Shown one piece after another: positions 12,501 to 23,800 of a stretch of 64,000 nucleotides of DNA (position 1 is its first letter; each line of letters opens with the position of its first letter). The notes under the pieces are model-generated. The model was not told the origin of the DNA. It saw nothing but the letters and a program-made list of their open reading frames with translations, and did not search any database. This DNA comes from Diadema setosum. Lineage: Eukaryota; Echinodermata; Echinoidea; Diadematoida; Diadematidae. Location of the stretch: assembly GCA_033980235.1 (NCBI GenBank), contig CM067075.1, positions 16,690,844-16,754,843 on the forward strand, written 5' to 3'. The translations under genes and the position numbers were made by a program.

Positions 12501-13589
12501 GCAGTGTGCTATCCCCATCGATTCCGCTGCCCATCGCCCATCATTGATTCTGAGCTTGACTAGTGCGATCTCCTCTCAGAGATGGCTCAAACCAAGGAGG
12601 TATTTCATACCTCCTTGCTCAAACTAGCTGCTTCTCTAACGTATAGTGGAAAAAAGAAACGTGACGGCTCTGCCAATTTTGACACTTTATAAAGATCCAT
12701 GCCTTGTAAAACTTATTAGATTAAATAAGATAACGACATATGGAATTAAATCATGTCAATAGACTTCAGTTCTACTGGATTATATTTTAATCAATAATAA
12801 GATCAAAGAAAAATACTTTAAAAATATTTTAAATAAAGTCTCATCCCAATTCTTGAACCATCGATGCCCGCTAAGTTTGATCGTCGTCGACCAACCGACT
12901 GAACAGCTGGTGAGTTCTTTCAAGTATTTTGAGGATAACGCTAATGCCAGTTACATTGTTCAATCATAAAGTAAATCCTTTAAGTGCATGTTTAAAAAAG
13001 GATGATGAAGATGTATAAAGTCTGTGTAATTTGATATAACTATAGCCATTTGAGCACTGTTTGTCTAATACAGTCCCGTACGTGCGAAATTGTGTAGGGA
13101 ACGTCTAATGCCATTGCCCATGGACATGGTACGCAAGCAAGAGGGCCTCGGCCTCGTCGACGCGATGTCGGGCATTTGTTGCACGTTGCGCTGTAGCCTG
13201 ACCAGACGCCGTGCGAAGCCTGTCACGACTTATGTACTTTGTACAGCGTTAGGGGAAAGAGTTCCTTTTGTACCCCCCCAATAAGATTGCGTATTTTGAG
13301 CTCTACCTAACTGTCTAAAAGAGGGCGACATTTTGATGGGGGTTGAGTAAAAATGGGGCGTGGAATTTTTTGGGGTCATTACTAAAAGAAAAAAAAAAAC
13401 CGTTGAAAAAATGTTTTCTCTCCTCTCTCATTCCCTTATTCTGTTCTCTTTCTTCCATCTCCCTCTTCCCTCTCTTTCCCCTTTCTCCTTCTCTCTGTTA
13501 GACGTTTGCCATCTCCAGTTGACTTCTTGCATGAATCTGTAAGGATAAACATGACATAATAACAAAGAGAAAACATTTTGCTGAAATGA

Positions 13590-13680
13590 AGTGCCGGATC
13601 TGGGACTTGAACTCACTATCATGATTATCTGAGCCCAGTGCGTTCACGATCGCGCTGCACGATGAGTTGCGAGGTGGAGG
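13590..13680 (-). mobile_element. tRNA-like SINE head
   Basis: Read on the minus strand it has GTGCAGCGCGATCGTGAACG (A-box-like), CTGGGCTCAGA (anticodon-arm-like) and GAGTTCAAGTCCC, close to the B-box GGTTCGANNCC. The acceptor stem does not pair well, so it is unlikely to be a working tRNA gene. Best read as a tRNA-derived SINE fragment. Confidence 0.45.
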
Positions 13681-13903
13681 TGATTTGTGGCAAATAAACA
13701 ATGCATCAAAACTGTAATATGCTCGTCGTAGATGGCGCTACCTGACATTTACGTAGTCTGATCTAAAAGTACACGTGTGTACTGTACGCAAGCACGTCCT
13801 CAGTCAATTTCAGTCTGGTACAAGATGTCTGACGAGACAGCAGCATCTAAATCGCTATACCATAGCCCTAATCCAACAAATTACTATTCCCTTTCACCAA
13901 CAT

Positions 13904-13963
13904 TAAACTAAATAAAGGTTATGCCTTCTATGGGAAGACTTTCCATAACCTTTATTTAGTTTA
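13904..13963. repeat. Perfect 20-bp inverted repeat, 20-nt loop
   Basis: Arm TAAACTAAATAAAGGTTATG (13904-13923) is exactly reverse-complemented at 13944-13963. A transcript would form a clean stem-loop. The loop contains a further short CTTC/GAAG pair. Origin unknown: a miniature transposon end or a small hairpin RNA are both possible. Confidence 0.85.
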
Positions 13964-14011
13964 CCACCAGCAAAAAAAAATTGCAATATACACATTCTGC
14001 ACAAACTGTAA

Positions 14012-14392
14012 ATGGTCCGCGTCACCCTAGGACACCGAGGTCAACGTTACCCTAACACTAACCCTAACCCTAACCCTAGGACTTCGGGTCCGCGTCACCC
14101 TAAGACACCGGGGTCTGTGTCACCCTAGGACACCGGGGTCCGCTTCACCCTAGGACACCGAGGTCAACGTTACCCTAACACTAACCCTAACCCTAACCCT
14201 AGGACTTCGGGTCCGCGTCACCCTAGGACACCGGGGTCCGCGTCACCCTAGGACACCGGGATCCGCGTCACCCTAGGACACCGAGGTCAACGTTACCCTA
14301 ACACTATAACGCTAACCCTAACCCTAGGACTTCGGGTCCGCGTCACCTTAGGACTCTGCGATCAACGTTACCCTAACACTAACCCTATTCGA
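14012..14392 (+). repeat. Telomere-like (CCCTAA) minisatellite with ~123-bp higher-order unit
   Basis: Clusters of CTAACCCTAACCCTAACC alternate with TCCGCGTCACCCTAGGACAC units. The block beginning TCAACGTTACCCTAACACTA recurs at 14041, 14164 and 14287 (spacing 123 bp) and again at 14362. CCCTAA is the complement of the animal telomere repeat TTAGGG. It is internal and degenerate, so it is an interstitial repeat, not a chromosome end. Confidence 0.88.
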
Positions 14393-15094
14393 TTGTTGGC
14401 TCTAATGTAAACGTAACCATCGAAATCACATACATCCTGACTGTCAACTTGTACATGGTCACGGCCGAGTTGTCTAATATTTGTGGCGAGTGAAGGGCGA
14501 GCTAATTACAGTACCTTCAATTACGAGCGATGTAGGTACGTGCAACCTGCGGCGCGTGCAACTGCACAATGCGGCAGTAGGCTCAGTACAGTGGAACGGT
14601 GTCCATCCATCGCATTTTGCTAGCAATACGACTCGATCTGGTTTAACATCAGAATTCATCTTTCTTTTCTAAACTACTGTCCACCAGGAGCTTAATTCAG
14701 GAAATGACGTGGCATTATCCCTTTAACTTGATCACGACAACGAATTGGCTGTAAAGTGCGCACAAAAGTTAGGATTAATCGCTAGCACTGTAGCAGCATA
14801 CGTAATGTTAGTCCCACCTACGTGAAATGAAGTTGGTGAGTAAATTATCACTATTATTACATTTTTGTAGGATTTTATTAATTTTTCCACTAGTTCTACC
14901 TACATAAATGTGTTTTGTAACAATATATATTTTCTTCTTATTTTTTTTTCTCAATTTATCGGGGGGGGGTACAAAAGGAACTCTTACCGCGTTAGGGCTG
15001 TGTGTGTAGTTTGTTGCACCGCTGATGGCCAGTAGTACACAGCAGTAGTAATTTACTGTCTGTAGTTCGGGGCAATACCATCGCATCGGCATTA

Positions 15095-15869
15095 GGGTAA
15101 TGGCACCAGTATTCGGTCAGGCACCGGTATTCGGTCACTTATCACTAGTCACCAGCCAGTAAGTTCAACTGTCACAACACACGCAAATCTCACTAATTCA
15201 CATACTTGCACACTCATTCACAACAGGAAACTCCCTTAGCCCCCTCCAAAAATCCATCCAAAATCCCAAATTTTACCGTCAAAAGTGCAGAATCGGTGCT
15301 ACTTTCCAAAAGCGCGCGCGGATAAGGCCCAGTTTTAAGAGTACGGGTCGCCGAAAAAGCGCAAAAAATCGACAAATACGCCGTTCTCTCGCGGGATTTT
15401 TCGCTTATCGCAAGCTTGGAGTGTAATGGTATCCTCAAAAACGCAAAAGAAAAACAAAATGTCCGTACGTGCCGATACAGTGTCCCAATGTACAAGGGTT
15501 GAATGCAAGTGCCGAGGCCCCAGTATTCGGTCACCAATGGTCGCCGCAACTTCCCCGATGCAATTTTGCGCCAACAAGGTAGCGCGCGCGCGCGTTTTTC
15601 AGCTGCCTTGAACACGCGTTGACTTTGAACGCACACATCGCGTGACCGAATACTGGAGCTGATGACCGTATACTGGGGAATTTTCAAGGTGAAATATTTC
15701 GCGATTTTGTGCAATTCTGTGAGATATTTAACGAAATGAAAGTTGAGATTAAAGAAATTTGATATATTTCACATAAATTGCTGTAGATATGATGTATGTA
15801 TGTATTATTTTAGTTTGAAAGATATTGCAAAAAAGCTTAAGTGACCGAATACTGGGGATGTTACCCTAC
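15095..15869. mobile_element. Inverted-repeat element marked by GTATTCGGTCAC
   Basis: The left end GGGTAATGGCACCAGTATTC and the right end (minus strand GGGTAACATCCCCAGTATTC) are inverted, each followed by GGTCA and bounded by TA. The motif CCAGTATTCGGTCAC or its complement recurs several times inside, including 15523, 15641 and 15841. A 166-residue minus-strand open frame covers much of it but resembles no protein I know. A second, diverged copy is at 9620-10028. Confidence 0.75.
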
Positions 15870-17654
15870 ATGTACCAACAAGCATTGCATTGATTGTGGC
15901 ATGTGGATCGGATTTCTAGATATTCTGTGACCACATCCCATGGCACATGGTGACCAGTCCAAGGCAAGGGGCCAGGGCCGGGCTTTTTTTTTTTTTTTGG
16001 GGGGGGGGGATCGAGATGCAGTTCATAGAATCATCCGTGCACCATTAAATATAGGCAAAATAGTGAAATTGGCCCCATCGCAGCAATGCTAGATCTAACT
16101 TAACTAGATTTCTAAGTGGCTAGTAACCCCGGGGCGCTCCGCAACACAGTTATAATCTATAGAAATCTACTGTGGTAGCGAAGCGTTCGGGCTGGTCGCA
16201 GTTAAGTGGCTAATGGCTTTTTAGCGCGTGCATCAGACAGTAGAAAGCAAGTGAGGGAAAGAAGGCTTAGCTAGGCCCAGGCTCAGCTAGGGTGGGTCTG
16301 GTCTAGAAATACAATCAAGACATAGACCCTACTAAAACTGTCCCTCGTCATCTCAGCTGCTCCAATGCTAATAGTCTAATTCTATGGTTGTTAACTTGTA
16401 TGGACTGTGGTAAAATTAGTGTGGAGGGACAAGTCTTTTCAAGAATTAAAGGAAGAAAGAAAAGAAAGATCAAAGGAACGAAAAGAAAAGAATTTGGATT
16501 GGGCCAGTCCTGACATGGCCGGATGACAGCAGAGCAGAGGCTGGACTGTGTGTACTGTCAAACATAAGCTGGTGTCTACTATTACATTTCTCATTTTAAA
16601 ACAGTTTTACCATCTGGTTGAAGTATTGAATTGATTGTGACCCATGCCGTGTGCAAAGTTTTCTGCTTTTTCCTTAAGCGATAGCCAACTCAGCGGCAGA
16701 TTTCTGGTGCAAACACTCACAGAACCATGTCACAACTTAAAATGTATGTCACAAGTGCTCTTCCACATCCTCTTGAGCTGCCATGCAAAGACCTGTACAG
16801 GATGGATTGATGCAGGAATTTACTGGTCTTCAGTGCGGGCTTTGTTCTTAAGAATTGTTGGCAAGGTGCTGGACAGCAACTTATATTCTTGAGCTATACT
16901 CATGAATAACAGTTTTCTTTTCATTAGATAGAGAATGATGCTTTCTAGGAGTTAAAATATATAGATCGAATACAAAATGAGGATGGAAGAAGAAAATGCT
17001 CAATATACAGTACCTCCTGATTACTGAGCTGAGAAACTTTATGCAAATCAGGGACTCAACCACCATTTTGTCTATACACTAGTAGAAGGTTAGAGCTGAT
17101 ATTGCTCTCTGATTGAAAGTGAAATGTGAAATATAGAATTGATTTCCATCTTTAGAATTGCTGTGCTCATTGATATTGCTTTATTCAGTTTAATCTACTA
17201 GAGAAACAATTACTCTAATTAAAAAAAAAAAGTATCTTTAAACATCCCCCTGTGAAATTGGAACATGTTGTTTTCTTCAAATTCTAGAGTAACTGTTTCT
17301 AGAGTAAGCATCAAGAGCAGAAACTTATCACATTCAACATGTTTCCAGTCCAGTGTGTTTTATCATGCTGTCTTCTCCAACTTGTAAACTCTTGATTGAC
17401 AAAGCACCTCAATCTCTCTTCCTGTATATACCTGTTCATCTCTATAATCCACCACACATTGGCTTGTAATCCTACAGTATCAGAAGGAGAAAAGGAGAGT
17501 GTTATCACTTGGCACTACAAATAGTACATAAGTGAATGTTGCTCTTTATTATTTCATGTATTTAGTTGCAGAATATAAAGAATATGACATATTATCCATG
17601 CTATACTGATGTCATTTCATTTTCCCCTTGATTTATTAATGTGTTTCCTATCAG
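15870..17654. other. Upstream region of SPC25, no coding exon found
   Basis: Includes a T-rich/G-rich homopolymer patch near 15985-16010 and two copies of AAGTGGCTA. The SPC25 promoter and a noncoding first exon should lie here, because the first coding exon begins with a splice acceptor, but no site could be chosen. Confidence 0.4.
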
Positions 17655-17682
17655 CAAACATTAAAGAAGCAAGGAGTGAGTG

Positions 17683-17869
17683 ATGTCACTTGACATGGCA
17701 GGAGCCTGCGATCCAGTAATGCCTGAGGCCAACCAGGAGATTACCCAGCTGGCCAGCAAGCTCTCCCAAGTCAGCAACAAATTCATCAGCCAGTGGACGG
17801 GGGACACTTTGCAGCAGTACCTGAAGCAGCACGAGGCACAGCACAGGCACTTCATCAAGCAGGCTCAAG
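17683..17869 (+). CDS. SPC25: SPC25 coding exon 1
   Basis: Encodes MSLDMAGACDPVM through FIKQAQ. An acceptor-like TTTCCTATCAG ends at 17654, giving a 28-nt leader before the ATG. The donor is CAAG|GTGAAC. A second in-frame ATG four codons downstream (17695) could also be used. Confidence 0.88.
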
Positions 17870-20800
17870 GTGAACATGGCTTCTTGGTTCTTGTTCCGAT
17901 TTTTATGCCTCTGCCACGAAGTGTCGCCTGAGGCATTATTGTTTTTGTTTTTTGTTTTTGGTCTTTCTGGCATTGCTACTGAGTAATCCATAGAGGCATT
18001 AGTTTCCTCCTCCTCCTCCTCCTCCTCCATTTTCTCCGCCATCTTCCATCTCCTCCTCCTTCTTCTTCATTTTCTGCAGATAGTATGTAATATAATGTGT
18101 AGAAACAAAACTATTTTTCATTATTATGCATGAAACAGGTCTGCAAATAGGTGATCCTTTGCTTCAGATTACTTCCTTCCTATCATTGCTCCCCTCCTTC
18201 ATATTGCTTTGTACTGAAATGGATCAACAAAACTGCTTGGATAGTGTATACGGGCGACTTCTGTAATAACAAAGTCTTCCGGAGTGGCAGTTTTCTGTTG
18301 TATTGAGATTTCATTATAAAAGGGAATTTTGTACCATAGACTGTTATAATAATTTAGGGACCTGAATTTTTACTTTATTGTAACGAAGTTCCATTGTAAC
18401 CATGTTTGTTGTAATGGGAGCTCCCTGTACTGCCAATATTGCACCTGTCTGATATAGGTTTTTTGACTTCACAAGCCCTTGAAGAATGTGTAGCTTTATC
18501 AATAGACAGGTCTATATTTGAAATCTGTAGCAAATATGTAAATTTCTACTTTGTTCTTCCCTGTGTATGTACATGTGTGTATCTGTATCTGTGTTTGCAT
18601 GCTTGTTTGTTTACATATTTACATGGATCATTCTCTGCACATTAATAGAAAAAGGAATCCTTCTAATTAAAAAACACATTTTAGATGCCTTAGAGTATAA
18701 TCTATCCATTCTTCTCTCTCATGCTTTCTCAAATCCTCCAATTTCTTTCTTCTTTCTCGTTCTCATGTTGTTTGAAATAACAAACTTGACCCTCTCCTAC
18801 TTTCAGATGAAATTGACAGAACACAAAAAGAAATTGGTCAACTTAAGGAGCAAGCATCAAATAATCAATTAGGTGAGTGTAAAGTCTGATTAAATTTTTA
18901 GGCAGATGTTCATTCATATATCATATAGAAAATTGGTGAATCATATTCATTGGTTTACATTGTGTCAATTATGCTTTCAAACCAAAGGTGATTTCAAACC
19001 AAGGGGTACAATAAGCATCATGTCTTCAGGCTGTCAGTCCTGTGTGTTCATGGATTATGCTGCTTGGATGTTGAACAAAGTAGGGTCAAGGTCTAATGTC
19101 CAACTCAATTAATTTTTTGCAAATGATTGCTGCAATAGTAAATAGAGAAAATTAGTGCATGTCATGTATTTGATCATTATCATGAGATGGCAATCTGCTT
19201 GAAATTTTTGTCTGTATTTGAAAGGTGAAAGAGCAGACTGAAGATGGTTGTAATATACTAGTATGTAACTTTCCTGAAGTATTCAACAAGAATAACAATT
19301 TTACGTTATAATTGGGTGAGTTACAGTACACAAGTAACTGATCTCCAAAATGAGATGTGTTGTCGCAAAGCAAAAAATGGCAGAACTAATTTCTTTGCCT
19401 CGCCATAACCAGTACATACAAAGCAGCAATAGTTATTATATAAAACCAAGTGAATGGTTTAAATAGTTTCTATTGAATTTTATTTTGCTCCTTCTAGCTG
19501 TGGCCAACCAGCAATCCAAAGCCAGGGAGATCCAGCAAGCCATCAAGGAAGCACAGGCCAAGACAGAGCAGCTTCTCTTCCAGAAGGAGCAATGGGAAAA
19601 ACAGCTGGAGGAGGAGACTAGGCAGTGCCAGGAGCAACAAGAACGTACGTCCATGGCGAGCAGATCTAGGCATACACCTTAGTACATGTATATCTCATAT
19701 GTATATCACCAGGGCCAAATATGGAGGAATGGGATTTACTTTAGTATTTAGAGTCTAGTTTCAGTCCAGTGAAGATGTTTGGATTGCATTCATATGTATA
19801 GTATGCAATGTATTGTAACATATTTTCTTTGACCAATTGATTGTTGCACATAAATGTAATACTCATTACCACTCTGAGGTATTAAAATAACTTGTTCTAT
19901 GCTAAGCAGTCACTGCTATCCCCTATAACACGTCAGTATGGAGGATGGCAACTACTTGTACTTTCTTTCCACGTCCTTTCACAATGTTACAACCCTTACT
20001 AAACTTTCATCTGTCTCACCCTCTATAGTGCTGGCTGCCCAGGAAAAGGCGACCAAACAGCGCCTGCAATCCCTCAACATGGCTGAGAATTTCTTTAAGG
20101 ACAGAATGGGGCTGGAGTTCAGAAAGATTGATGGTAAGAATGTGAGATTAAAGAGAAGGATTGAAGCTTGACACAATATAAGCATGCTACAAAAAGTGAT
20201 CAAACATATGCACTCATTCTTGAAAGGAGGAGGGAAGTTTGCAGATGTCAAAGTTTGGCAAAATCATTATTCTCGTAAATACATGTTTGAAATAAAAGTT
20301 TGAATCATTGCATAATGGGGTAAATTCACATCTTATGAAAATATTTTCTTGCTGGAATGATCAACCATCAAAGGCAAACTTTTTACAAAATGGTGGTCTG
20401 CCCTCTTTTCTTTTCTTTTCTTTCTTATTTTTTTTTTTTTTTTTTTGGTGGGGGGGGGGGGGGAGGGTGTAGGGGAGTGGCAGGGAGCTTTTTAACCTGT
20501 TGATCAGACGCTTGACCGAGTATACTCGGGACTCGCTTTCAACGGACTAATGAGGGGCAGGACAGGAAGGAAGATTTCAATCTTCTTCCTTTGGCACAAT
20601 GTGCCTGGTTGATACAGTACCATTTACTGACTATTGCTAGTCACCTGGGGTGAACCATGATGTGTCGGCATCATTCGCCCATTTTCAGGAGAGGGTTTGT
20701 GGGGCAGACCTTTTCACTGGGTTGGCACCCTGCTCTTTACAAGGAATGAAAGAAGTGTGATCTTTCACATGCGTGAGATGTGACTACTTCACACATGGGA

Positions 20801-23800
20801 CCTCCATTTAATGTCCTATCTAACGGACAAAGTGTTTTTGCCTCAAACCATGAAGGGAAGCATGACTATACACAACATTGCTCGGCTATTCTCACTAGGA
20901 ATTGAACCCAAGCCAATCGATTTGTAAGGCGGTAGATGCACTACTAACTGATCTTGAGCCACATCACTGCCTTGAGATCATTTTCAATGAACATATTCAT
21001 GAACCGAAAACTGTTGTATAGCCCAAGTTACTATTATCTTAATGTAAAGTCCATTTGAATGACAGAATTCAGTATATTATCATTTCAGTTTATTTTCATT
21101 CCCACAATTTTCATCTTCTCATGACTGGATAGAGTGTGATTTGTGTGTGTATGTGTGTGAGAGAGAGTGTATGTGTGTGAGAGAGAGAGGAAAATGATTT
21201 CATGGAACAGAAAACTTACTGCTCGGTATTCATAATGATGGTAGTGAAATGATGACTGCCATCACAATTTACACCCTTCTATGGAACAGCATCTTTCAGC
21301 AACATACCAGTAACAAGGACTCTATACAGCGTATATGTCAGGTTTTGTATTTTTGTTCCCCCCCCCCCCCCCCCAAGGTGATAGGCTTCAGTTTGTGTTC
21401 ACCAACATTGACTCCAAGGCCCATGATCGCAGCTTCTACATCACCATCAAAATTGACAACAAGAAATACCAGGGTAAGTTGATGAAAACATACTGTGGAT
21501 TGAGATATCCTGAATATTGAAGACAGAAAAAAAAAAAAATCAAAATTTTGCAATACTTGTATGTGATCTTTCTCATAATTCCTGAGCTCATGTCATACTG
21601 CAGATCTTTAACCAGTACTATTATAGTAGAACCCCACTACAAGTACCTTGGGAGCATGAAAATTATGATGATATACGTTTATCAGGTTTTGTTATGTCGG
21701 GTTAGAAAAAAAAACCAAAACAAACTAGAAAAGCACTTGGGGAGCACATACCTTCCCCAAGCAGCTCATTTCCACTCATACAATCATGCTGAAAATTGCC
21801 CTATTTCCCAATGCTAGTATCTCAGAGTCTACCTTGTGAGCTTAAAATCTTTATTGCATGCTGCGCCTCGAGCGTGTGCTCACCTCAAATATGTAACTTG
21901 AACTCTGTCGTTTATAACCCTAAAGTTGCCAATAGTAATCCTTAAAAAAAAAAAAAAAAATGTACAATTTCCTGAATCCAGACAGTGGTCTGGATCACAA
22001 CCAAATTTAGTCATCTGTTCCTTGTGTCATATCTTGTATCAACTTTTCCTGTAAGTTTTCACTCACAACTTTTTAAGTTATATTGCAACAGACAGACAAA
22101 CAAACCAATTGGCAAAACCAACAGCTTTTCTAGGCAGAGATATATACAGTCAGTGCGCAGCACGCATTATAATGAGGCAGCGGCCGGAGATTTATTCAGC
22201 GTCTCGTTTCGGTCTCGCTTCAGTTTCGCGAACTGAAGTTAGCGAGATTTCCCGAGACTATTGTGCAGCATTGTGCTTCCATTCAGATAGTTAGTCGATA
22301 ACTTCAGTTAACATGGCAGCATGCAGCGGTAAGTCAATCTCCGAATTATGCTCTTCATTTTGATATAAAATTCGTCATTACTTTCTTATTTTTTAGAGGT
22401 TTTATGAATGCCTAAAGTCACCTGAAAATTTGTCGATATTTCAAGCATAATTTCGAAGTGCAAATTTCGGTTTTGGTTCCTGACTCTGGTACAGAATGAA
22501 ATCGTTTCGTTTGCAATTAATTCGACAGACGAAAAGTCGATGATTCGATAAATGCCAAAACGAAATTGACGCAAAATTGTTTTTGCGTGGAATTTAGGCT
22601 ACAAAAGAACCCCAAAGTACATCAGCAGACATTTCAAACCGGAAGTTGCCACTCGGTTATTTCTGTAGTGGCGCGAAAATGTGCAAATTTTGTCGGGCAA
22701 CTGCAAATGAATCGTAGCGTGGGGAACGTTGGCTTTAGTCCCGTACATACAAATTATTGTCGTGTAATAATTTAGATCAACTGTAAGTGTTTTACGGAAA
22801 ATAAATGTCTAACTGTTAGAACTTTGATTTGGTCATGCTTTAGACCGAATATTTTTATTTCTAGTTCCATGCTGTTTAGGAAGATTAGTAGTCTCGACAG
22901 ATATCGATATTTTACTTTGTCTTTGTACTCTTTAGATTCTATATGATGTTGTATGAGACAGAAAGTTGAAGTTTGTACTTGGAAGTCTTCACTGGTTGAA
23001 GTTGTTGAAGTTGAATTTGAAGTTTGAGTTTGAGTCTGGGGTTTGAGTTTGAGTTTGAAGTCTTGAAGCCGTCTGTAGGCTTCTTGATTAACACGAACAA
23101 TTCACCTACTCGAAATTGCATTGATGGGACTGAGATCAACAATACTACAAGAGTTTCGCGATTATTGTTTACCTGTGTTATAAAATCCGTTTGTGATCAG
23201 CTTTTCAAAAAAACCGGCAAATATGCACCCCTCAATTTTTGCTTCTATTGTTCTTATGTGTGAATAACGAGACAATTCATAAAAAAGAAAAATAAAAATC
23301 GTCACATTCACGCAAGCACACTAACTACCTGAAACGTATTTCACACCAATATTATGTCAGGTCACGTGAATTGAAGGTGTACCACACGTGACGAGGCTAA
23401 CCAATCAGAGTGCGTTTTCCTCCCACCGGCAATGTTTCGTCATTTCAAATTATTTTCGGGTGACATCGGCGCGATTTTTTATGGTTCCTGACTTTGGTAC
23501 GCAATAAAATCTCATTATTATGACACCGTTTGAAAGAAAAATGTTTCCCCTATTCACTAATATAGAAATTTTGTTGACGCAAACTTTATTTTGATGTGAA
23601 AATCGGGTCCAAACTTAAAAAAGAAACTAAATAAAAATATGCACATTTTCAGACATGAATTTCTGTCCCAAACTTGAATCAATATTATTTTTTGTGTAAA
23701 TAAGTAGAAACTTCAATCTTTCCCCTGTCAAACAACACCAAAATTGTGAGAAATGAAGAAGTCTAAGGGTATTAAAAGGCCGATCGAAAAACCATCTACG

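Noticed and set aside
12241..12627. 128-codon proline-rich frame
   Set aside because: It is produced by C and T homopolymer runs and lacks splice or homology support.
13590..13680. Functional tRNA gene on the minus strand
   Set aside because: The A- and B-box likeness is present but the acceptor stem does not pair, so a SINE fragment fits better.
14012..14392. Chromosome end
   Set aside because: The telomere-like array is degenerate, mixed with other units and flanked by unique DNA and genes on both sides.
15214..15714. 166-codon minus-strand frame
   Set aside because: It lies inside an inverted-repeat element, resembles no known protein, and the diverged copy at 9620-10028 does not keep it open.
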